Source: Neoarius graeffei (lineage: Eukaryota > Chordata > Actinopteri > Siluriformes > Ariidae). From it: 64,000 bases of DNA. The notes beneath the pieces are model-generated. The model saw only the letters and a list, made by a program, of their open reading frames with translations. It ran no database searches and had not been told where the DNA came from. This document shows, in pieces, positions 20,110-45,904 of the stretch (the first letter of the stretch is position 1; each line of letters begins with the position of its first letter). A program made the translations under genes and the position numbers. The stretch spans positions 3,186,542 through 3,250,541 of the forward strand of contig NC_083583.1 of NCBI RefSeq assembly GCF_027579695.1, in the 5' to 3' direction.

Positions 20110-20656
20110 CAGTCTGACAGCAGTCGGTATGAATGACCTGCGGTATCTCTCCTTCTTACACCGTGGGTGTAGCAGTGTACTACTAAAAGAGCTGCTTAAA
20201 GCTCCAACAGCCTCATGTAGGGGGTGAGAGGGGTTATCCATGATTGATGTCAGCTTGGCTAACATCCTCCTCTCACCCACCTCCTCAATGGATTCCAGAG
20301 GACAGTCCAAGACTGAGCCAGCCCTTCTGACCAGTTTATTAAGTTTCTTCCTGTCCCTCTCTGAACTTCCACAGCCCCAGCAGACCACAGCGTAGAAAAT
20401 CGCTGATGCTACCACAGAGTCATAAAAAGTCCTAAGCAGTGTCCTGCACACACCAAAAGACCTCAGTCTTCTCAACAGGTGGAGATGACTTTGGCCCTTC
20501 TTGTACAGGACATCTGCGTTGTTTGTCCAGTCCAGTTTGTTGTTGAAGTGAACACCCAGGTATTTGTACTCCTCCACGATCTCAATGTCTAAACCCTGTA
20601 TGTTCACTGGTGCAATTTGAGGAGCCGTCCTTCTGAAATCAATCACCACCTCCTTT
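20110..20656 (-). pseudogene. LINE reverse transcriptase, C-terminal part
   Basis: The frame VVIDFRR..., KYLGVHFNNKLDW, LRRLRSFGVCRTLL and SFIPTAVRLY is the C-terminal thumb and connection region of CR1/L2-type reverse transcriptase. It is cut at 20657 by the hAT-like insertion and continues at 21624 with the codons for NASKTK. Confidence 0.85.
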
Positions 20657-21283
20657 CAGGGATGTGATTTTTCCGCGAATTCGCGGAATTCCGCTTTTTT
20701 CACCTCAAAACTTGAAGAAAAATTTTTTTTCCGATTTTTCCCTCATCCACATTTGTATCCTATTCGTTCCAACTTTGTTTGAAAGATGGCAGTCTCGGAT
20801 TTGCATCTTTACGCCTCGATCACAGAGGCTGCCATCTTTCAACTCTTTGTTTGAAGCGAGCTTACGTACAGTTATCTAACAAGCGCGTTCATTGGTTGTT
20901 ACAGAGCGATGAGCCAATCACGTACCTCATTTCATCTCAATGACGTAATTGCGTAAATGACGTAATTACGTCAATGAGATGAAACGAGGTACGTGATTGG
21001 CTCATCGCTCTGTAACAACCAATGAACGCGCTTGTTAGATAGCTGTACGTAAGCTCGCTTCAAACAAAGAGTTGAAAGATGGCAGCCTCCGTGATCGAGG
21101 CGTAAAGATGCAAATCGAGTTAAAGAAATCGACAGAATAGTGAAAAAAGTTCCGCTGGGAATGGTTGGAGAAAAACCGCGGCTCGCCTCGGGGCGAATTA
21201 CGTCACAAGGCGCGGGGCTAGCGGGCCCTGCTCGCGCTGGTTCTTTGGGGTGAGTGAGAGTGTGTGTGTGTGTGAGAGTGAGA

Positions 21284-21314
<31 letters not shown>

Positions 21315-21623
21315 TGAGTGTGAGTGAGAGAGTGTGTGTGTGTGTGTGTGTGTGAGAGTGAGCGAGAGTGTGTGTGTCAGAGTTGCGTGTTGACCATTAA
21401 ATTGGCTTGAATTTGTTAATCATGACAAGTTTTTTCTTGTGTGTTTGCTTGCCATTTTAGTACAATTTTTAAGTCAGAAAACCCCAGAACCCAGGAGCTT
21501 CGGGGGGCTTCCCCCCCTTGTCCCCCCACCAGGCCGCTGCCCTGGACCAGCTGGGGGCCTGTGGCCCCCAGACCCCCGGCTAAAATTTTCAGATAATTTC
21601 ACCAGCCCCAAATCACATCCCTG
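20657..21623. mobile_element. hAT-like non-autonomous element with 6-bp target duplication and giant hairpin
   Basis: Terminal repeats CAGGGATGTGATTT / AAATCACATCCCTG and duplicated TCCTTT (20651-20656, 21624-21629). The uninterrupted LINE would have a single TCCTTT. CAGGG-type ends suggest hAT; a 6-bp duplication would fit the hAT6 type. The core is a palindrome with 154-bp arms, then GT/GA-rich repeats (21243-21377). Confidence 0.8.
20797..21117. repeat. Palindrome, arms of 154 bp
   Basis: 20797-20950 is the near reverse complement of 20964-21117 with a 13-base loop at TTGCGTAAATGACG-type sequence. Both arms carry CCATCTTTCAACTC and GTAACAACCAATGAACGCGC or its complement. Confidence 0.9.
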
Positions 21624-21629
21624 TCCTTT

Positions 21630-23251
21630 GTCTTGCTGGCGTTGATGCGCAGGTGGTTCAGTTCGCACCAGGCAACAAAGTTGTTGATGACCTCTCTGTA
21701 CTCCAGGTTGTCCCCCTCTGACACACGTCCAATGATGGCTGTATCATCTGAGAACTTCTGGAGGTGGCAGCTGTCCATGTTGTAGCTGAAGTCAGATGTG
21801 TAAAGAGGAAAGGAGAGAGCACTGTACCCTGTGGAGCCCCCGTGCTGCAGACTACCACATCAGACACACAGTCGCAGAGCCTCACATACTGTGGTCTGTT
21901 AATAAGGTAGTCGATGATCCATGCAGCCAGGTGGCAGTTGACGCCAGCTCCCTCCAGCTTCCCCCTAAGCAGTGATTGCTGGATTGTGTTGAAAGCACTG
22001 GAGAAGTCAAAGAACATGACTCTCACAGTGCTCCCAGTGCCCTCCAGGTGTAAAAGTGACCGGTGTAGCAGGTAGATGACAGTGTCATCTACACCAATGC
22101 CTGGTCGGTATGCGAACTGCAGGGGGTCCATCTCGCTGTTCACCAGGTGTCGGAGGTGGGAGAGAACAATCCTCTCCATGATCTTCATCAGGTGAGACGT
22201 TAAAGCTACTGGCCTAAAGTGGTTGAGCTCCCTGGGGTGCGCAGTCTTGGGAACTGGAACTACACATGATGTTTTCCACAGAAATGGAACTCTCTCCAAA
22301 CTGAGGCTCAGGTTGAAGATGTACAGAAGTATCCCACAGAGCTGATCTGCATAGTCCTTAAGCAGTCTGCAGTTGATACCATCAGGGCCAGCAGCTTTCC
22401 TCATTTTGATCCTCCTCAGCTCCTTCAACACCTGATCAGCTGTTATGGAGAGGCGAGGGGTGTCGCCGAGGTGTGAGTCCTGTAGAGTGAGGGGGTGGAG
22501 TGTGTGGATTGGTCTGGCAGGGAGTGGAGGGGGGTGATGTGGTGTGGGGAGGGAGCTGTTGGTGTCAGAGGTATTATGAGGGGAGAGGGATGGTGGTGGA
22601 GTGATATCACAGACAGGTCAGGACTATGGTGAGTGGGGGAGGGTGGGGTGGCACAGTCAAATCTGTTGAAAAAGAGATTCAACTCATTTGCCCAGTCCTG
22701 GCCCCCAGATACAGGGCCCCTCCCACTGTCCTTTGTGTGGCCAGAGATGGTTTTCAGGCCTCTCCATACCTCTCTGGCGTTGCTCCCCTTGAGGCGCTCC
22801 TCCAGCTTTCTCCTGTAGCTGTCCTTGCCTCTCCTTATCCCCCTCTTCAGCTCCCTCTGCACTCTCCTCATCTCCTCCTTGCTGCCAGATTTAAAAACCC
22901 TCTTCTTCTTGTTTAATAGGGCTTTTAGTTCAGAGGTCACCCAGGGTTTATTGTTGGGAAAACACCATACCTTCCTGACTGGCACAGTGTTTTCAACACA
23001 GAAATTAATGTAATCCGTGATGCAGGTTGTCAGGCTATCAATGTCATCCCCGTGAGGTTCACACAACACATCCCAGTCCGTGGTGTCAAAGCAGTCCCTC
23101 AGTGCCATACTGGTCTCCTCAGACCAGCTCCTTACATACCTCTTGGTGGGTGGTTGTTTATTCACCATAGGTACTGTATGTATGTAGGGGACAAGTGAAC
23201 CAGATTGTGGTGAGAACGGCCCAGCAGGGGGAGGGGTGATGAACTATATGT
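21630..23251 (-). pseudogene. LINE linker and reverse transcriptase core
   Basis: Frame 23168-22443 holds the region after the endonuclease (RSWSEETSMALRDCF). Frame 22431-21658 holds the polymerase: AAGPDGINCRLLKD, FRPVALTS, MFFDFSSAFNTI and STGAPQGTVLSP. A stop separates the two frames and a shift near 21,800 removes the box expected to carry the FADD-like active site. Dead copy. Confidence 0.85.
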
Positions 23252-23264
23252 GTCCTTGGTGTTC
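23252..23264. other. Rex3 target-site duplication (left), 13 bp
   Basis: GTCCTTGGTGTTC here and again at 26623-26635. In the LINE it reads as the codons Asn-Thr-Lys-Asp. Confidence 0.9.
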
Positions 23265-23289
23265 TCGTCTCGTCTCGTCTTCTTCCGCT

Positions 23290-24906
23290 TTATCCGGGAC
23301 CGGGTCGCGGAGGCAGCAGTCTAAGCAGGGAAGCCCAAACTTCCCTTTCCCCAGACACCTCGGCCAGCTCCTCGGGAAGAACACCGAGGCGTTCCCAGGC
23401 CAGCCGAGAGACATAGTCCCTCCAGCGTGTCCTGGGTCTTCCCCGGGGCCTCCTCCCGGGGGGACATGCCTGGAACACCTCCCCAGGGAGGCGTCCAGGA
23501 GGCATCCGAAAAAGATGCCCGAGCCACCTCAGCTGATTCCTCTCGATGTGGAGCAGCAGCGGCTCTACTCCGAGCTCCTCCCGAGTGACTGTGCTTCTCA
23601 CCCTATCTCTAAGGGAGCGCCCAGCCACCCTGCGAAGGAAACTCATTTCGGCCGCTTGTATCCGCGATCTTGTCCTTTCGGTCATTACCCAAAGCTCATG
23701 ACCATAGGTGAGAGTCGGAACGTAGATCGACCGGTAAATTGAGAGCTTCGCCTTTTGGCTCAGCTCCTTCTTCACCACAACGGACCGGTAAAGCGACCGC
23801 ATCACTGCGGAGGCTGCACCGATCCGCCTGTCGATCTCACGCTCCATCCTTCCCTCACTCGTGAACAAGATCCCGAGATACTTAAACTCCTCCACTTGAG
23901 GCAGAACTTCTCCACCAACCTGGAGAGGGCAAGCCACCCTTTTCCGGTCGAGAACCATGGCCTCGGACTTGGAGGTGCTGATTCTCATCCCAGCCGCTTC
24001 ACACTCGACTGCAAACCGCCCCAGTGCATGCTGAAGGTCCTGGTTTGAAGAAGCCAACAGGACAACATCATCCGCAAAAAGCAGAGATGAAATCCTGTGG
24101 TTCCCAAACAGGATTCCTTCTGGCCCCTGGCTGCGCCTAGAAATTCTGTCCATAAAAATTATGAACAGAACCGGTGACAAAGGGCAGCCCTGCCGGAGTC
24201 CAACATGCACTGGGAACAGGTCTGACTTACTGCCGGCAATGCGAACCAGACTCCTGCTCCGTTCGTACAGGGACCGGACAGCCCTTAGCAAAGAGCCCCG
24301 AACCCCATACTCCCGAAGCACCCCCCACAGAATACTACGGGGGACACGGTCGAATGCCTTCTCCAGATCCACAAAGCACATGTGGACTGGTTGGGCAAAC
24401 TCCCATGAACCCTCGAGCACCCTATGAAGGGTATAGAGCTGGTCCAGTGTTCCGCGACCAGGACGAAAACCGCATTGTTCCTCCTGGATCCGAGGTTCGA
24501 CTATTGGTCGAATTCTCCTCTCCAGTACCCTGGAGTAAACCTTCCCTGGGAGGCTGAGAAGTGTGATTCCCCTATAATTGGGGCACACTCTCCGGTCCCC
24601 TTTCTTAAAAAGAGGGACCACCACCCCAGTCTGCCACTCCAGAGGCACTGTCCCTGACCGCCACGCGATGTTGCAGAGGCGTGTCAACCAAGACAGCCCC
24701 ACAACATCCAGAGACTTGAGATACTCAGGGCGGATCTCATCCACCCCCGGTGCCTTGCCACCGAGGAGCTTGCAAACCACCTCAGTGACTTCAGCTTGGG
24801 TAATGGACGAGTCCACCTCTGAGTCATCAGCCTCAGTCTCCTCAGTGGGAAGACATGACGGTGGGATTGAGGAGATCCTCAAAGTATTCCTTCCACCGCC
24901 CGACAA
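23290..24906 (-). pseudogene. Rex3 reverse transcriptase
   Basis: Frame with GKAPGVDEIRPEYLK, CFVDLEKAFDRVP, the SLLFADDVVLLA catalytic box (about residue 280) and a long C-terminal region ending with RWRDYVSRLAWERLG. It overlaps the endonuclease frame by 65 bases, and the join after YFEDLLNP is lost, so one shift near 24,860-24,890 separates what should be a single ORF. Confidence 0.92.
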
Positions 24907-26464
24907 TGTCCCCAGTCGAGGTCAACAGCTCCCCACCCGCACTGTAAACAGTGTTGGCAGAGTACTGCTTCCCCCTCCTGAGGCGCCGGACGGTTTGCCA
25001 GAATTTCTTCGAGGCCGACCGATAGTCCTTCTCCATGGCCTCCCCGAACTCCTCCCAGTTCCGAGTTTTTGCTTCCGCAACTGCCCGAGCTGCAGCACGC
25101 CTGGCCTGCCGATACCCGTCAGCTGCCTCGGGAGTCCTGGAGGTTAACATGGCCCGATAGGACTCCTTCTTCAGCTTGACGGCATCCCTTACTTCTGGTG
25201 TCCACCATCGGGTTCGGGGATTGCCGCCACGACAGGCACCGGAGACCTTGCGGCCACAGCTCCGAACAGCTGCGTCCACAATGGAGGTAGAGAACATGGT
25301 CCACTCAGACTCAATGTCCCCCGCCTCCCTCGGAAGCTGGGAAAAGCTCTCCCGGAGGTGGGAGTTAAAGACCTCCCCGACAGAGTGCTCGGCCAGACGT
25401 TCCCAGCAGACCCTCACCATACGTTTGGGCCTGCCAGGTCTGTCCAGCTTCCTCCTCCGCCAGCGGATCCAACTCACCACCAGGTGGTGATCAGTTGACA
25501 GCTCAGCCCCTCTCTTCACCCGAGTGTCCAAGACATAGGGCCGGAGATCAGATGAAACGACTACAAAGTCTATCATTGACCTCCGACCTAAGGTGTCCTG
25601 GTGCCACGTGCACTTATGGACACCCCTATGCTCGAACATGGTGTTCGTTATGGACAAACCGTGACTAGCACAGAAGTCCAATAACAAAACACCACTCGGG
25701 TTCAGATCGGGGAGGCCGTTCCTCCCAACCACGCCCCTCCAGGTGTCACTGTCATCTCCCACGTGAGCATTGAAGTCCCCCAGTAACACAATGGAGTCCC
25801 CAGTCTGAGCACTCCTCAGTACCTCTCCCAGGGACTCCAAGAAGGCCGGATACTCTATACTGCTATTTGGGCCATAGGCACAAACAACAGCAAGAGCCCT
25901 CTCCCCAATCCGAAGGCGCAGCGAGGCGACCCTCTCGTTCACTGGGGTAAACTCCAACACATGGCGGCTGAGCTGGGGAGCTATAAGCAAGCCCACACCA
26001 GCCCGCCGCCGCTCACCACGGGCGACTCCAGAGAAGTGGAGAGTCCAGCCCCTCTCGAGGAGCTGGGTTCCAGAGCCCAAGCTGTGCGTGGAGGTGAGCC
26101 CGACTATCTCTAGCCGGTACCTCTCAACCTCCCGCACAAGCTCAGGCTCTTTCCCCCCCAGCGAAGTGACATTCCATGTCCCAACAGCCAGCCGCTGTGT
26201 CCGGGGATCAGGTCGTCGAGGCCCCTGCCTTCGACTGCCACCCAATCCACATTGCACCAGTCCCCTACTGCTACCTCTGTGGGTGGTGAACCCACAGGAG
26301 GTCGGGCCCACGTCACCTCTTCGGGCTGAGCCCGGCCGGGCCCCATGGGCAAAGGCCCGGCCACCAAGCGCTCGCATACGAGCCCCAACCCCGGGCCTGG
26401 CTCCAGGGTGGGGCCCCGGCTGCGTCATCCCGGGCGACGTCACGGTCCTCGGATTTCTCTCCAT
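24842..26464 (-). pseudogene. Rex3 apurinic-like endonuclease part
   Basis: The APE-type endonuclease begins [18 protein letters not shown] and carries [11 protein letters not shown] and STDHHLVV, two of the catalytic motifs. It ends in YFEDLLNP before the frame is lost. It nicks target DNA to prime reverse transcription. Confidence 0.9.
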
Positions 26465-26635
26465 AGGGGTTTTGGTGAACTGCTCTTAGTCTGGCCTGTC
26501 ACCTAGGACCTGTCTGCCTTGGGAAACCCTGACAGGGGCATAATGCCCCCGACAACATAGCTCCTAGGATCATTCAAGCACACAAACCCCTCCACCACAA
26601 TAAGGTGGCAGTTCAAGGAGGGGTCCTTGGTGTTC

Positions 26636-27585
26636 ACATACATTAAATCCACAGTTCTATTGTCACTGGTGTGGCATTTCACATACTGAGTGAAGGTTGG
26701 GAGAGTGGAGGACAGGGAAGCATGATTGAAGTCACCAGAGATTAGTAGCAGGGACTGGGGGTGCGATGTCTGAAGCTTTAACACTGTAGTGTGTAAGAGC
26801 TCACAGGCTGCAGCAGCATCGGCCACCGGGGGGATATACACAGTTATCGCGATAACGTGCGAGAATTCCCTCGGGAGGTAATATGGCCGAATGCTAACCA
26901 CTAGCAGTTCAATGTTTTTACTGAAGTACTGCTCCTTTATCCTGATGTGCCCCGGATTACACCATCTGTCATTCACAAACATCTCTATACCCCCTCCTTT
27001 CCTCTTACCGCTCTCCTTGGCTTTCCTGTCCGCTCTCACGAGTTGAAATCCGTCCAAAGTGACGTGTGAGTCCGGTGAGAGTTCATTCAGCCAAGTCTCT
27101 GTGAAGCACATAAGGCTACACTCCTGGTGCTCCCTCTGCAGCCTGGTTAGCACCGTTAGCTCATCCATCTTATTAGGGAGAAATCTTATGTTTCCCATGA
27201 TGACAGACGGTATGCATGGTTTATACCGTCTTTTCTTCTCCCGGCACTTCATTCCAGCTCTGCATCCCCTTCTCCTTCTCCTTAATTCTGCGGGGATCAC
27301 TGGTCTTTCCACGGGGAGTACCTTGGTGTTGCACAGTGCTAACAGCTGCTCCCAAGTGTAAACAATGGAGCCGTGGCTGAAAGGGTCCACTGATGCCGAT
27401 TTAACTAGCCCCAGAAAGAAAAAGAGAAAAATACAAATGCACAGTCTCACGAGTAGTACATCCCTAGGTGCGCACTTCCGACTGAGACTAGTGCAGAAAG
27501 AAACACGAAAAAAGTACAAAAACATACCAAAACACATAAACACGCTCGGAGCTACTGTAACTAGCTGCCACTCTTGCAGTGCCAT
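26636..27585 (-). pseudogene. LINE endonuclease domain, 5' part
   Basis: The open frame includes NIRFLPNKMDELTVL, FTETWLNE, LLISGDFNHA and VDLMYVNTKD, an APE-type endonuclease of CR1/L2 style. It then runs into Rex3 5' UTR sequence, so the last 44 codons of the frame are foreign. The N-terminal basic segment and hydrophobic start precede the domain. Confidence 0.85.
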
Positions 27586-27590
27586 CTTGG

Positions 27591-41436
<13,846 letters not shown>

Positions 41437-41440
<4 letters not shown>

Positions 41441-41615
41441 ACGATCTCATCCCTGGTCCCTGCGTCGGCCGAGTCGCTTCACTTCACACTTCTGTTCTTC
41501 TCCATTTCTCTTTCCTTTCTTACTTTCTGTCACTGCTTTCCTCTGTCTATGGCGATCGGTTTTCCATCCGCTGTACAGAACTTTTGAGTGGTTTTACTTT
41601 CTGTAAAATAATAAA
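41437..41615 (+). CDS. tpm1: Tropomyosin exon 9b with stop codon and 3' UTR
   Basis: After acceptor CCACATAG the exon begins ATAAACG. Joined to exon 9a, it gives Ile then TAA (41438-41440). The 3' UTR that follows is pyrimidine-rich. Confidence 0.75.
41610..41615 (+). terminator. Polyadenylation signal AATAAA
   Basis: AATAAA about 170 bases after the exon 9b stop, the first good signal downstream. Confidence 0.7.
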
Positions 41616-42439
41616 ACTTCATTTAATTTCATCCATGTAAAGCTCCCCACTCACTCAGTCTCTTTTAGTTTGTCTTAGTCTTTTCTTATGTCTTTAATTT
41701 ATTCTTGAGAAGCTTGAATAAAATCTGGAAAAGCTCTTCTCACTACGTCCTGCTCTGTTTCTTTTTTGTTTCTTTGTTTGTTTTTGCTTTGACATTTTAT
41801 CTGCATGCATTTTAATAAACATTTCCAGTTCACGCTGTAACTGAAGGGAAAGATAACTTTGTGTATCTGCTAACATCTGTCTTTTTCTCTTTCACTCCGT
41901 CTCTCTCTCTCTGTCTTTCCTGATCAGACCGACTCCATCATCAGCTTCAGGGAAACCAAGTGCTTTCACACGAGCTCAGTTTAGCACTGAATGCTGATTA
42001 GAATGTGGAACTTTACAGTACACGGATTTAAAACTGTGCTTTTAAAGCTTATGCTCTGTAGCCCTGTTTGGACGGGATTTTGTTTACATTAGGAAGTGGA
42101 TTAATTCCACAATTTCCAGATGATTTGATCAGCCGTATTGGTGAGAACATTACAGACCAAATCACCTTTTGTTTCTTCTTGTGTTGGTAAAAAAAATATT
42201 TTTTTGTTCGACCACTGCTACTCACTGTATTTAATCCTCTCACATGTGTATCCATATTAACACTTCCCAAAAAAACGCTGTGATCCTGAAAGCTGATTAA
42301 AGGGGCTCTGATACTCATGACAGCTACAGGTATAAAAGCACTTTATATTTATCAACCATAATATCATGCAGCTTAGTTTTCTAGAAATAAACGCATGAGC
42401 ACTTATATCTCTGTCCTGAATCATTTAACATTAACATAA
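41616..42439. other. Region downstream of tropomyosin
   Basis: A search for the alternative non-muscle exon 9d found nothing convincing. Otherwise AT-rich with T-runs. Confidence 0.4.
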
Positions 42440-42812
42440 CTACCGAATAAATAAAAATCTTTATTAACATGCAATTATTGATGAAAAGCAAGTGTGTAAA
42501 CTCAGTGTGATATTTTCAGTGGACAGTCCGTCAGAGAAATCATCATTATCGGTGATTGTCAGGGAACAGACCTGCAACGGGAACAGAATAAACAGGAAAA
42601 ACAAAACACAGAAAAGGACCAACAAAGAAAAAACACCAGCAAGAGTCAAATCCAGGAAACACTGGAGCAAAAAACAAGGCTCAAGGCTGAATGATACAGA
42701 GGAACCGCACAAAAAAGACTTAAATAAATAGACAGGTTAATGAAGGGCTTTACTTGGAACAGGTGCACACATTAGGGAACAGAGCCACAACAGGACAGGG
42801 GCGGAAATAAAA
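42440..42812. repeat. Possible LTR fragment
   Basis: CAGGAAACACTGGAGC, GACTTAAATAAATAGACAGG and AGGTGCACACATTAGGGAACA resemble a gypsy LTR with its TATA-like AAATA block. No internal region or partner was found. Confidence 0.35.
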
Positions 42813-43009
42813 CTATAATAATTTTTAATTTTTGAAAACATTTGGCGCATTATGAAGCATCAAATATGACAAATTGAGCAGCTGAAATTGTATATCATGT
42901 AAGAATGAGACAAGATTTCTCTTTCAAAACTACAGCAGTAGGTCTCCTCAGTTCCCAAACGTTTACAGAGTGTTAGTAAAAGTAGAAGTGATGGAACACA
43001 GCAGTAAAC

Positions 43010-43237
43010 ACGCCCCTGTCCCAACTTTTCTGAAACGTGTTGCTGACATCAAATTCAAAATGAGCATATATTTGTTCAAAAAACAATAAAAATTTCTCAG
43101 TTTCAACATTTAATATGTTGTCTTTATACTATTTTCAATGAAATATAGAGTCTCTATGATTTACAAATTATCACATTCTGTTTTTATGGATGTTTTACAC
43201 AGTGTCCCAACTTTTTTGGAATTGGGGTTGCGTTTGT
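43010..43237. repeat. Tc1-like element, right-end fragment
   Basis: Contains CGCCCCTGTCCCAACTTTTC and ends with the inverted terminal repeat TTTTTTGGAATTGGGGTTG. Same family as 35699-37172. Confidence 0.8.
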
Positions 43238-43249
43238 ATATACTTATTT

Positions 43250-44180
43250 TTTTCATGGTCCGGTTTCCATCAAATCGTGCGCTCTGACTGATTGGCTCGT
43301 GAACGATCCAGAATCCTACAATCTGGACCCTGGTTACGGACCTTTGGCGATTCGCTCGTTCAGGCCTCGGTCAGTATTTTCAAGACCAAGGTCATGGTAT
43401 TTCACAATACAGACCTCCCAGCTGGTAAATAATATATATTTTTTTCGCAGTCCAGTTTCCATCAAATCCTGCGCTCTGATTGGCTGGCGAGCGGGTTCGT
43501 ATCCTACGATATGGACCCCGGTTACGGACCTCGGTTATGGACCTCTGGCAACTCGCTCGTTCACAACAACAAACATAGTAGCATTTTTTGTCAACATTTA
43601 TCTTTTTTTATAAGATTTATTTATAATATTATCAAAAATATTATAAATTTTTGCCAGCATTTCTCAGGAGAATAGCATTAATTTTACATCATGGATAGCG
43701 ATAACGACAGTGTTCACAGCGAAAGCGAGTTTTACTCCCCTGAGGAAGAAGAAATAAAAGAAAACATTTCAGGAGAAAGCTAAAAACCTCTAACTTGCTA
43801 ACACCGAGCAAAAACATGGCTGAATCCTGAATGACTCAATTTTGTATAAATAGGGGACTACATAGGCGGCAAAATGTAGTTTTTTTCCTGCCATGGAAGT
43901 GCACTTGTATACCGAGGAGGAATCCATTTGCATTACAGCCGTGAATGAAGATTCAAAATGGCGGCGCGGCTCGGTTTTCCCTTTCGGGCGCTCTCGTTTT
44001 CTGTTAGAATTTGGTAAAGAAAAAAAAAAATTATTTACCAGCTTAAGGTCAGTCCGTATGGTGAAATACCGTGACCTCGGCTTTGAATACTGACCTCGGC
44101 CCAGAGGGCCTCGCTCAGTACTTTCAAGACCTCGGTCATGGTATTTCACCATACGGACCTCCCAGCTGATAAATAACATA
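43250..44180. mobile_element. Inverted-repeat DNA element with TATTTCAC(C/A)ATACGGACCT ends
   Basis: Inverted copies at about 43366-43432 and 44028-44100, and a further direct copy at 44105-44178, all containing GTCATGGTATTTCAC and CCCAGCTG(G/A)TAAATAA. A 185-bp direct duplication occurs at 43262 and 43447. Between them a short frame starts MDSDNDSVHSESEFYSPEEEE then stops; I do not recognise it. Confidence 0.6.
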
Positions 44181-44193
44181 TATATATATATTA

Positions 44194-45243
44194 CACAGAC
44201 ATGAGTGTTTTAGTGGGAAATGCACAACTGGTATTTTTCATCTGAGCTCCAACTGGGACATGGAGAACCGAAACCTGACATAAATCTCTGTCTGTCACTC
44301 GTGAGGAAATCGATGAATTGTTTTGATAAATGTGGGGACTTTTTGTTTGTGAATGTGTCGATATAATAAAAAGAAAATCACACATTGGCTTGAATATATG
44401 AAGTTTATCTTCTCATGTTGAAAAACTACACATTTTTCATACGAAATACATCACGGATTTGAGTGACATATTTAAATAATATTGTCTGGTGTTGAGTGGT
44501 CTATCAGATATATTCTGTTCAGCAAGCATGATACTGAACAAGTCGAAGACGAGTAGCTAAATGGAATATATCTGATAGACCACGAAAAAAGCCATTATTA
44601 TTATTATTATTATTATAATATATACACATTCCTTTCGGGTGTTCAACACGTCTTTCTCTTTCAAAATTCTCTCAAAATCTTCCGTATTTAATGATGCAAA
44701 CCTTGCAGCCATGTTTGTTTACAAATTGTCCCAGTCGCATGGAAGTTTTACGTCTCTGACGTGTGACGTCATGTTGTCTTGACAGCCATGCAATATCGTA
44801 AACCATATTCAACACTCATTCTCCATTGGGTAGAGTGACATAATACACGTAGGATAAGCGATCTGCTAACAATATTACATGCTATCAAACCAAATGAATG
44901 AAACCCGCTAGAAGGGAATAGAACACGTTTTTATTCCATGGAAAAAGTGTCCTGTATGGATAATAATTCCTGATATTTCACTCTGATGATGTCACTCCCA
45001 GTGTTTTCCTGCTGACTAGATGCGCGTTGTCAAAATGGTGAACTGATTCAAAATTAAAATTCTTTTGATTAACTTGCGTATTTTTTGTGTGGATATGTCC
45101 ATATAATATAAAGAACATCACACGGTGGTGCGAAGATATGAAGTTTATCTTCGTGTTGAAGATCATCTTTGGTCACTCCTGAATATGTTCATCACTCAAA
45201 GATAAACTTCATATCTTTATACCACCATGTAATATCCTCTATA
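44194..45243 (+). mobile_element. Foldback-like element, copy 1
   Basis: Starts near CAGACATGAGTGTTTTAGTG. It holds a TCTATCAGATATATTC inverted pair (44500-44582) and several ATATGAAGTTTATCTTC-type repeats in both orientations, one at the right end. An inverted copy lies at 50755-52500. No ORF of interest. Confidence 0.7.
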
Positions 45244-45245
45244 TA

Positions 45246-45860
45246 CAACCCTGTTTCCAAAAAAGTTGAGATGCTGTGGAAAATGTCAATAAAAACAGAA
45301 CATGAAGATTTGCAAATCATGGAAACTCTATATTTCATTGAAAATAGTACAAAGACAACATATCACATGTTGAAACTGAGAAATTTGATTGATTGAAAAC
45401 ATATGTTAATTTTGAATTAACAGACTGGAAAAGTGGTGTAATGCGACAAAAAAAAACCACCTGATGGAATATCTCACAACGAATTAGGTTAATTGGGAAC
45501 AGGTCAGTAAGATGATTGGGTATAAAAAGAGCATCCCAGAGAGGCGGAGTCTCTCAGAAGTAAAGATGGGGTGGGGTTCACCGCTCTGTGAAAGACTGTG
45601 TGGGCAAACAGTGCAACAATTTAAGAATAACGTTCTTCAATGTAAAACTGCAAAGAATTTGTAGATCACATCACCTATGGTCCATAATATCATTAAAAGA
45701 TTCAGAGAATCTGGAGTAATCTCTGTATGCAAGAGACAAGGCTGAAAACTGACACTGGATGCCTGTGATCTTCAGGCCCTCAGGAGACACTGCATTAAAA
45801 GCAGACATGTGTCTGTAGCGGAAATCACTGTATGGGCTCAGGAACACTTCAGAAAACCGA
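45246..45860 (+). pseudogene. Tc1-like element, left end with transposase start
   Basis: Begins TACAACCCTGTTTCC. A broken transposase N-terminus is read around 45560-45860: GSPLCERLCGQTVQQF, IIKRFRESGVISV, ALRRHCIKSRHVSVAEI. It matches the family at 35699-37172. It is cut at 45861 by the Gmr1-type copy 2. Confidence 0.85.
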
Positions 45861-45904
45861 CTAAACTGTCTGTTTGTGGGTGATAAACGCTGGTGCGGAT
45901 CGGC

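Larger units (their letters stand above)
23265..26622 (-). mobile_element. Rex3 retroelement (RTE clade), full length
   Basis: A 3.36-kb non-LTR element between 13-bp duplications, with a 5' UTR (about 26465-26622), endonuclease, reverse transcriptase and a (CGAGA)-like tail at 23265-23280. The region used for the standard Rex3 PCR primers (RTX3-F3 near 24172 and RTX3-R3 near 24617) matches those primers as I recall them. Most genomic copies of such elements are 5'-truncated; this one appears complete. Confidence 0.93.
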
